The translations under genes and the position numbers were made by a program. Positions 33,273 through 37,949 of a DNA stretch of 37,949 nt are shown piece after piece. Location of the stretch: NCBI GenBank assembly GCA_030066875.1, contig JASJAS010000031.1, positions 1 to 37,949 on the forward strand. Reading direction: 5' to 3'. The notes beneath the pieces were generated by a model. It did not search any database, was not told the origin of the DNA, and was given only the letters and a program-made list of their open reading frames with translations. The stretch is from Acidimicrobiia bacterium. Lineage in GTDB: Bacteria > Actinomycetota > Acidimicrobiia > Spongiisociales > UBA5794. Position 1 is the stretch's first letter, and each line of letters opens with the position of its first letter.

Positions 33273-33791
33273 ATGGAGGCGCCCGACTGGGTGATGCTGA
33301 TACTGCGGGCGGGTACCGGAAGCGTCATCCTGGCACACGGAGTCAACCACGCCCGGGGCCGTCGCCGCACCACAGATTGGTTTGCCTCGATCGGCTTCAA
33401 GCGGCCCGCAATGCAGTGGCTTGCTTCGACCGCCAGTGAGATCTCGATCGGGGTTCTGCTGATCCTGGGTCTGCTGACCTCGCCTGCCGCCGCAGGTCTG
33501 GTCGCCGTGATGCTCGTGGCGTTTTGGTCGGTTCATCGGCACAACGGCTTCTTCATCTTCAGACCGGGTGAAGGCTGGGAGTACGTTGCCACGCTGGCCA
33601 TGGTCGGTGCTGCGCTTGCCATCGGAGGAGCGGGCAGCATGTCGATTGATCATGTTCTGGGGATCGAGATGACGGGTGTCACGGGAGCGGGGTTGGTCGT
33701 TGCGGCCGTCGTGGCTGCTGCTGCACAACTCACCATCTTCTATCGACCGGCCCCGTCCGTCGAGCCAAGCTCGACGAACAAGCCCGCCTAG
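33273..33791 (+). CDS. DoxX family membrane protein
   Basis: 172 residues from ATG 33273, preceded by GAGGT with six bases between; an in-frame ATG at 33255 is possible. Four or five membrane helices: WVMLILRAGTGSVILAHGVNHARG, then SEISIGVLLILGLLTSPAAAGLVAVMLVAFWSVH, WEYVATLAMVGAALAIGGAGSMSIDHVLG, and a C-terminal VTGAGLVVAAVVAAAAQLTIF. The R-x-G...LAHG start and the GFFIFRPGEGWEYV block are typical of DoxX. Some DoxX proteins are subunits of thiol/sulfur oxidation complexes, others of unknown role. It converges on the Na/Pi gene. Confidence 0.85.
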   Translation: MEAPDWVMLILRAGTGSVILAHGVNHARGRRRTTDWFASIGFKRPAMQWLASTASEISIGVLLILGLLTSPAAAGLVAVMLVAFWSVHRHNGFFIFRPGEGWEYVATLAMVGAALAIGGAGSMSIDHVLGIEMTGVTGAGLVVAAVVAAAAQLTIFYRPAPSVEPSSTNKPA

Positions 33792-33805
33792 CAGCCGGGG
33801 TCGCT

Positions 33806-35485
33806 CTAGCCGTCGCTCCGTTCTGGAACCGGCACCGCCACGCGAGCTGTGCGACGGGTGAACCAGTAGATGCGCTTGAGATGAGCAATGACATCGGTCT
33901 CGAAGGCATAGTTGGCAACCCGGTTTGGCTCATCGGCTACAAGCCGGACGGCCTCGAATTCGTCCGCCTTGCGTGCCATCGAGTTGATAGTCGACTTCAT
34001 CGCTGCACAGCGATGGGCTGCCGCCTCGTTCTTCTGAGTAACCGCCAGCATGGCCAGCTCATACGCGTCGAGGATCTTGGTGTGGAACTTCTCGATGAGC
34101 TGGCTGGTTTCCTTGCTGACCACGAGGTCCTGCTCCAGTCGAGAGAGGCCAAGCTGAACGAGGTTGGTCTCGATGATGTCGCCGATGGCCTCTAGGTTGT
34201 TGGTTGCCTCCATTAGCTGGAAGAGCTCATCCGAATCGCTGGAGCCGAGCTCCTGCTTGCTGAGCCGGCCGAGATAACTGACGATGGACCCGTAAAGGGA
34301 ATCGACCTCGTCGTCCATCGCCTCGATGGTGATCAGATCGTCACCGGTTCCGCCCAGAACAGCCGGGATCGAGTCCGCCAGCATCTCCCGAACCCGCTGG
34401 GAAAGCCGCAGCAGCTCGAGCCGGGCCCGGTCCAGCGCTATCGAGGGGGTGCGAATCAGCCCGTCGTCGAGGTACTTCGGCATGACCACCGGCGCTTCGG
34501 GCTTCTCGGGAACCAGCCGGTACGCCAGATCGGCGAACTGCCGGGTGAACCAGATGAAGATCAACGTATTGACCACATTGAATATCGTGTGGGCGTTGGC
34601 GATCTGGCGGGCCAGGCCCCCGCCGAGGCTCTCAACGATGGCTGCCAGTTGCGAGATGAACGGAATCCAGATCACGACGCCCAACACATTGAAGAGGGTG
34701 TGGACCCAGGCGGCCCGGTGCGCATCCGGCGGTTTCCCGATGGCCGCAAGCTGCGCAGTCACGCTCGTTCCAATGTTCGCTCCGAGAATCAACGCGATGC
34801 CCGCGTCGAGCGTGATCAAGCCTTCGAAGGCTAGGGCGAGCACCACCCCCGTTGTCGCAGAAGAAGACTGGATGACCGCGGTGAAGATGGCCCCGGCCAG
34901 GATCCCTGACACCGGATTGTCCATCCCGGCCATCCAATCACGAAACGCTTCGGATTCCCCCAAGGGATTCATGGCATCGCCCATTACCGCCATGCCGAAG
35001 AAGACCAGACCCAGTCCGAGGATGAGATCCCCCTGAGAGCGGCGTCTTTCGTTCTTGGTCACCAGCCGCAGGATGAAGCCGAGCGCGATCATCCCCAGCG
35101 CATACCGGGAGACTTTGAATGCGATGATCTGGGCCGTGATCGTGGTCCCGACGTTGGCACCCATGATGACGCCGACCGACTGCTGCAAGGTCATTAAGCC
35201 GGCGGTGATGAAGCCCACGACAAGCACGGTGGTTACAGAGGAGGACTGGATGACTGCGGTTACGCCGGCACCCGTACCGGCCGCGGCAAACCGGTTGACG
35301 GTCAATCTGCCGAGGATGCTGCGCATCCTGTCGCCGGCTATGACGCGCAACGACCGGGTCATCCGATCCATACCCATGAGAAAAAGGGCAAGACCGCCAA
35401 AGAGACCCGTCACCACGACGAAGGTATCGATGGAGCCGTCGCTGGTAGTTCCCTCGACGACTCCGACTATGACAGTAGCGAGCAC
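33806..35485 (-). CDS. Na/Pi cotransporter family protein with PhoU-like tail
   Basis: 559 residues from GTG 35485, preceded by AGGGAGGAG; TATGGT at 35521-35526 could be its -10. Two inverted repeats hold the QSSS signatures of the family: VTAVIQSSSVTTVLVVGF (about 75-92) and FTAVIQSSSATTGVVLAL (about 202-219), each followed by GANVGTT/GANIGTS. About eight membrane helices end near residue 320. The C-terminal third (about 340-559) is helical and carries PhoU-like features (LGLSRLEQDLVVSKETSQLIEKF). It probably takes up or exports phosphate with sodium; no pst or phoR genes are adjacent. Confidence 0.93.
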   Translation of the reverse strand: MLATVIVGVVEGTTSDGSIDTFVVVTGLFGGLALFLMGMDRMTRSLRVIAGDRMRSILGRLTVNRFAAAGTGAGVTAVIQSSSVTTVLVVGFITAGLMTLQQSVGVIMGANVGTTITAQIIAFKVSRYALGMIALGFILRLVTKNERRRSQGDLILGLGLVFFGMAVMGDAMNPLGESEAFRDWMAGMDNPVSGILAGAIFTAVIQSSSATTGVVLALAFEGLITLDAGIALILGANIGTSVTAQLAAIGKPPDAHRAAWVHTLFNVLGVVIWIPFISQLAAIVESLGGGLARQIANAHTIFNVVNTLIFIWFTRQFADLAYRLVPEKPEAPVVMPKYLDDGLIRTPSIALDRARLELLRLSQRVREMLADSIPAVLGGTGDDLITIEAMDDEVDSLYGSIVSYLGRLSKQELGSSDSDELFQLMEATNNLEAIGDIIETNLVQLGLSRLEQDLVVSKETSQLIEKFHTKILDAYELAMLAVTQKNEAAAHRCAAMKSTINSMARKADEFEAVRLVADEPNRVANYAFETDVIAHLKRIYWFTRRTARVAVPVPERSDG

Positions 35486-35558
35486 TACCCAGTCTCCTCC
35501 CTGGATCGTGCGATTACGGGACCATAGTCGCCAATGGTGAGCAGGTGCTAGGACCGGC

Positions 35559-36701
35559 TCACAACACCGGCAATCCGAGTCCGCGGCTTATCACCAGACG
35601 CTGGATCTCCGAGGTCCCTTCGCCGATCTCGAGAACCTTGGCATCGCGGTAGAGACGGGCCACCGGCGAGGACTCCATGAACCCCGCTCCGCCATGGATC
35701 TGAGTAGCAATCCGTGTAGCCGAGACGGCCGCCTCAGTTGCGTAGAGTTTTGCCACTGCCGCTGCCTGCCTGATGGGCCGCCCGACGTCGCGCAGCGCCG
35801 CCGCCCGGTAGGTCAGCATGCGGCTTGCTTCCACCATCACTTGCAGGTCGGCACACTGAAATGCCACGCCCTGGTTGGCACCTATGGGTCGCCCGAAGGC
35901 GTGACGCTCTTTGGCGTATTCGACAGAAAGCTCGAGACAGGCTTGCGCCAGTCCCACTGCCAGCGCCGCGATCGCGATCCTGCCGTCATCGAGAATCGCA
36001 AGAAACTGGGCGAAACCTCTGCCGCGCTCCCCCAGTAGGTTGGTAGCGGGTACCCGACAGTCCTCGAACACCAGCCCGCGGGTGTCGGAGGCGTGCCATC
36101 CCATCTTCCGGTAGGCCGGTTCGACCGTGAAACCCGGGGTTCCGCTTGGGACGATGATCGTTGAGATCTCATCCTCACCGGTTCGAGCGGTGACGGTAAC
36201 GACCGATGTCATGTCCGTGCCAGCGTTGGTGATGAACGCCTTCGAACCGTTGATCACCCACTCATCTCCATCCAGTACCGCCCGAGTGCGGGTCGCTCCG
36301 GCGTCAGAGCCCGCTTCGGCCTCGGTAAGGCCAAACCCGGCAAGAGTCCGCCCAGCGAGGAGGTCGGGCAAGTACTCGCCCTTCTGCGTCTCGTTCCCGA
36401 ATGTGTAGATCGGATTGATACCCAGACCTACGCCCGCTTCGAGCGTTATCCCCATCGACTGGTCGACCCGCCCGAGTTCCTCGATCGCCACGCACAACGA
36501 CGTGAAATCGCCACCCATCCCACCCCATTCCTCGGGGAAGGGCAGTCCGAACAACCCGAGTTCACCCATCTGGCGCACAACGTTGATCGGAAAGACGGAG
36601 TGTTGATCCCACTCTGCTGAATAGGGAGCGATCTCGCTCTCGGCAAACTCACGGACGACACGGCGAAAGGCTTCGTGTTCGTCACTCAGTTCAAAACGCA
36701 A
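35559..36701 (-). CDS. Acyl-CoA dehydrogenase
   Basis: 380 residues from TTG 36701, four bases after maf, with AAGGGAG seven bases upstream (inside the maf end), so cotranscribed with maf. FAD-dependent oxidation of acyl-CoA to enoyl-CoA. Domains in order: N-terminal helical part (to about 120), beta domain with GFGLTEAEAGSDAGATRTRA and ITNAGTDMTSVVTVTA, then the C-terminal helices with RHAFGRPIGANQGVAFQ and QIHGGAGFMESSPVARLYRDAKVLEIGEGTSEIQRLVISR. The catalytic base is probably the Glu in EIGEGTSE. The subtype looks like a short/branched- or isovaleryl-CoA branch; chain length is uncertain. Confidence 0.94.
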   Translation of the reverse strand: MRFELSDEHEAFRRVVREFAESEIAPYSAEWDQHSVFPINVVRQMGELGLFGLPFPEEWGGMGGDFTSLCVAIEELGRVDQSMGITLEAGVGLGINPIYTFGNETQKGEYLPDLLAGRTLAGFGLTEAEAGSDAGATRTRAVLDGDEWVINGSKAFITNAGTDMTSVVTVTARTGEDEISTIIVPSGTPGFTVEPAYRKMGWHASDTRGLVFEDCRVPATNLLGERGRGFAQFLAILDDGRIAIAALAVGLAQACLELSVEYAKERHAFGRPIGANQGVAFQCADLQVMVEASRMLTYRAAALRDVGRPIRQAAAVAKLYATEAAVSATRIATQIHGGAGFMESSPVARLYRDAKVLEIGEGTSEIQRLVISRGLGLPVL

Positions 36702-36704
36702 GCG

Positions 36705-37349
36705 TCAACTCCCTTCGATCTCAGATCCGATGCTCGTCCGGGTCGGTAGCACGCCATGACGGGTCAGTAGATCCACGACGCGCTCCAACGGCAAACCTAT
36801 GACGGTCGATCGCAGTCCTTCCACTGCGGCCACAAAGCCACGCCCTCTTCCCTGAAGGGCGTAAGCACCGGCCTTGTCCAATGGTTCTCCCGTCTCGGCA
36901 TACGCCGCAGCTTCCTCGGGCGATATCGTGCGGATGGTCACCCGGGAGGTGTCGATGCCGTGCTCGATCGGGACGCCACCGGCAGCCACCAAGGCAAAGC
37001 CCGTACAGACGGTGTGGGTCCTTCCCGCTAGCGACAACAACATGTCGGCCGCATGGTCCTTGTCGAGCGGTTTACCGAGGACTTCGCCACCGAGAACTAC
37101 GGTCGTGTCGCAACCAAGGATCAGCGTTCCCGAGCGACGGTTGCGTGCGATTGCCCGCGCCTTCTCCACAGCAATCCGGATCACGTAGTCCTCCGGAGAT
37201 TCCTCGGGGAAGCGCGTCTCGTCGATCTCCGGTGCGGCAACTTCGAAGTCGTAGCCGGCCATGTTGAGCAGAAGACGGCGACGCGGAGAACTGCTGGCCA
37301 GCACGAGGGACGGCTGCCTCTCTGGTTCCTGGTCATCCCGCGACGCCAT
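36705..37349 (-). CDS. maf: Maf nucleotide pyrophosphatase (YhdE-like)
   Basis: 214 residues from ATG 37349, chosen because TACCGT lies six bases upstream; an upstream ATG at 37376 would give nine extra residues. Hydrolyses non-canonical or excess dTTP/UTP-type nucleotides. Maf features: LASSSPRRRLLLNMAGYDFEV, ARAIARNRRSGTLILGCDTTVVLGGEVLGKP (conserved D-T and E..GKP), HTVCTGFALV, ETGEPLDKAGAYALQGRG (typical of YhdE/Maf) and STVIGLPLERV. Coupled with an acyl-CoA dehydrogenase gene by a three-base gap. Confidence 0.94.
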   Translation of the reverse strand: MASRDDQEPERQPSLVLASSSPRRRLLLNMAGYDFEVAAPEIDETRFPEESPEDYVIRIAVEKARAIARNRRSGTLILGCDTTVVLGGEVLGKPLDKDHAADMLLSLAGRTHTVCTGFALVAAGGVPIEHGIDTSRVTIRTISPEEAAAYAETGEPLDKAGAYALQGRGRGFVAAVEGLRSTVIGLPLERVVDLLTRHGVLPTRTSIGSEIEGS

Positions 37350-37355
37350 GTCGTC

Positions 37356-37361
37356 ACGGTA
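37356..37361 (-). promoter_or_regulatory. -10 box TACCGT, leaderless start of maf
   Basis: GCTACCGT ends six bases before ATG 37349, identical to the hpt box at 19269-19274. Confidence 0.55.
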
Positions 37362-37433
37362 GCGTCTGAGCGCCATTCGAGTCGGAGGTACGACGGACCG
37401 CCTGTCTGGTACCGGATCCCGGAAGAGGGCTGG

Positions 37434-37949
37434 CTAGTCGAACGCGCTGATGCCGGTTATCGCTTGACCCAGGATCAGCGTCTGTATCTCATTGGTCCCC
37501 TCGTAGGTGAACACCGACTCGAGGTTGTTCATGTGCCGGATGACGGGATACTCGAGTGTGATTCCATTGGCACCCAGAATCGATCGCGCTTGGCGGGCAA
37601 CGTCAAGCGCCATCCGGACATTGTCCATCTTGCCAAAGCTGATGTCTTCGACACCGGCGGTACCCGCATCCCGCATCCGCCCTATATGAAGGGCCAGGAT
37701 CATGCCGCGGTTGATAGCGATCATCATGTCGACGAGCTTGCGCTGCGTGAGCTGGAATCCGGCGACCGGCTTGCCGAACTGATGCCGCTGTCGCGCGTAG
37801 TCGAGGCTGGCCTCGTAGCAGGAGCGCGCTGCGCCGACCGCACCAAAGAGAATCCCGAGGCGCGCCTCGTTGAGACACGACAGTGGGCCCTTCAATCCAA
37901 CAACACCGGGGAGCACCGCATCGCCCGGCAACCGCACGTCTTCAAGCGC
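37434..37949 (-). CDS. Acyl-CoA dehydrogenase, glutaryl-CoA dehydrogenase-like, 5'-truncated by window edge
   Basis: 171 C-terminal residues; the frame is open through base 37949, beyond the window. Visible: RLPGDAVLPG, GPLSCLNEARLGILFGAVGAA, SYARQR-type HQFGKPVAGFQLTQRKLVDM, ILGANGITLEYPVIRHM, and NNLESVFTYEGTNEIQTLILGQ. The YEGTNEI motif includes the catalytic base Glu; the LGANGI/HMNNLE set is typical of glutaryl-CoA dehydrogenase, which oxidatively decarboxylates glutaryl-CoA to crotonyl-CoA. It may instead be a related acyl-CoA dehydrogenase. It is on the same strand as the maf/acyl-CoA dehydrogenase pair, but maf has its own promoter. Confidence 0.88.
   Translation of the reverse strand, partial: ALEDVRLPGDAVLPGVVGLKGPLSCLNEARLGILFGAVGAARSCYEASLDYARQRHQFGKPVAGFQLTQRKLVDMMIAINRGMILALHIGRMRDAGTAGVEDISFGKMDNVRMALDVARQARSILGANGITLEYPVIRHMNNLESVFTYEGTNEIQTLILGQAITGISAFD

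Overview
The window looks like chromosomal DNA from a high-GC actinobacterium. Class Acidimicrobiia or a close relative is the best guess. Reasons: three F420-type oxidoreductases (two Ddn-like, one luciferase-like); an actinobacterial DUF1876 protein; an S-layer-homology protein whose repeats carry the CN..FCP cysteine pair I associate with Acidimicrobiia-like genomes; and many genes whose -10 box lies 6-9 bases before the start codon (leaderless mRNAs). The lineage is inference. I see no tRNA or rRNA gene, IS element, integrase, phage gene or CRISPR array. The genes are tightly packed, and convergent pairs are often 1-20 bases apart.

Layout. 1-5.8 kb: the end of a Crp/Fnr-type regulator, a small membrane protein, a DUF3179 lipoprotein, a three-gene ABC-2 exporter operon with ATGA overlaps, and a small zinc-finger protein whose start region contains a perfect palindrome. 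5.8-7.5 kb (minus): an apparent operon ppk2 - DUF983 - Ddn-like oxidoreductase, with a related palindrome upstream of ppk2. 7.5-8.1 kb: the only long gap, with a possible broken small gene. 8.1-13.5 kb: a cysteine hydrolase, a DUF3472-like protein, an amidohydrolase/alpha-beta hydrolase pair, a winged-helix regulator coupled to a membrane protein with a CAAAGTACTTTG operator, and a tandem NTF2-like protein. 13.6-19.8 kb: amidase, a small A/B-barrel-like protein, a P-loop protein with an altered Walker A, DUF1876, a YgjP-type metallopeptidase, a class 3 lipase, an F420 luciferase-like enzyme, a small unknown and hpt. 19.8-28.9 kb: a fungal-type (Fcy1-like) cytosine deaminase, two EamA transporters, a second Ddn-like protein, the SLH/beta-helix surface protein, an HTH_42 (AlkZ-like) protein, a CREST/ceramidase-like membrane enzyme, an M24 peptidase and kynureninase. 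29-38 kb: ribokinase, a thioredoxin-CcdA fusion, a GNAT acetyltransferase, a small unknown, an HD-GYP phosphodiesterase, DoxX, a Na/Pi cotransporter with a PhoU-like tail, acyl-CoA dehydrogenase, Maf, and a partial glutaryl-CoA-dehydrogenase-like gene.

How the genes work together. Most are single-gene housekeeping or catabolic units. The clear co-operating sets are the ABC exporter, the ppk2 operon, the regulator/membrane pair, the amidohydrolase/hydrolase pair and maf/acyl-CoA dehydrogenase. Base salvage is represented by hpt and the convergent cytosine deaminase. I found no multi-gene system I would call undescribed. The most useful signals are the repeated leaderless start architecture, the two GTCAC-W-GTGAC palindromes, the fungal-type cytosine deaminase, the degenerate P-loop protein and the thioredoxin-CcdA fusion.
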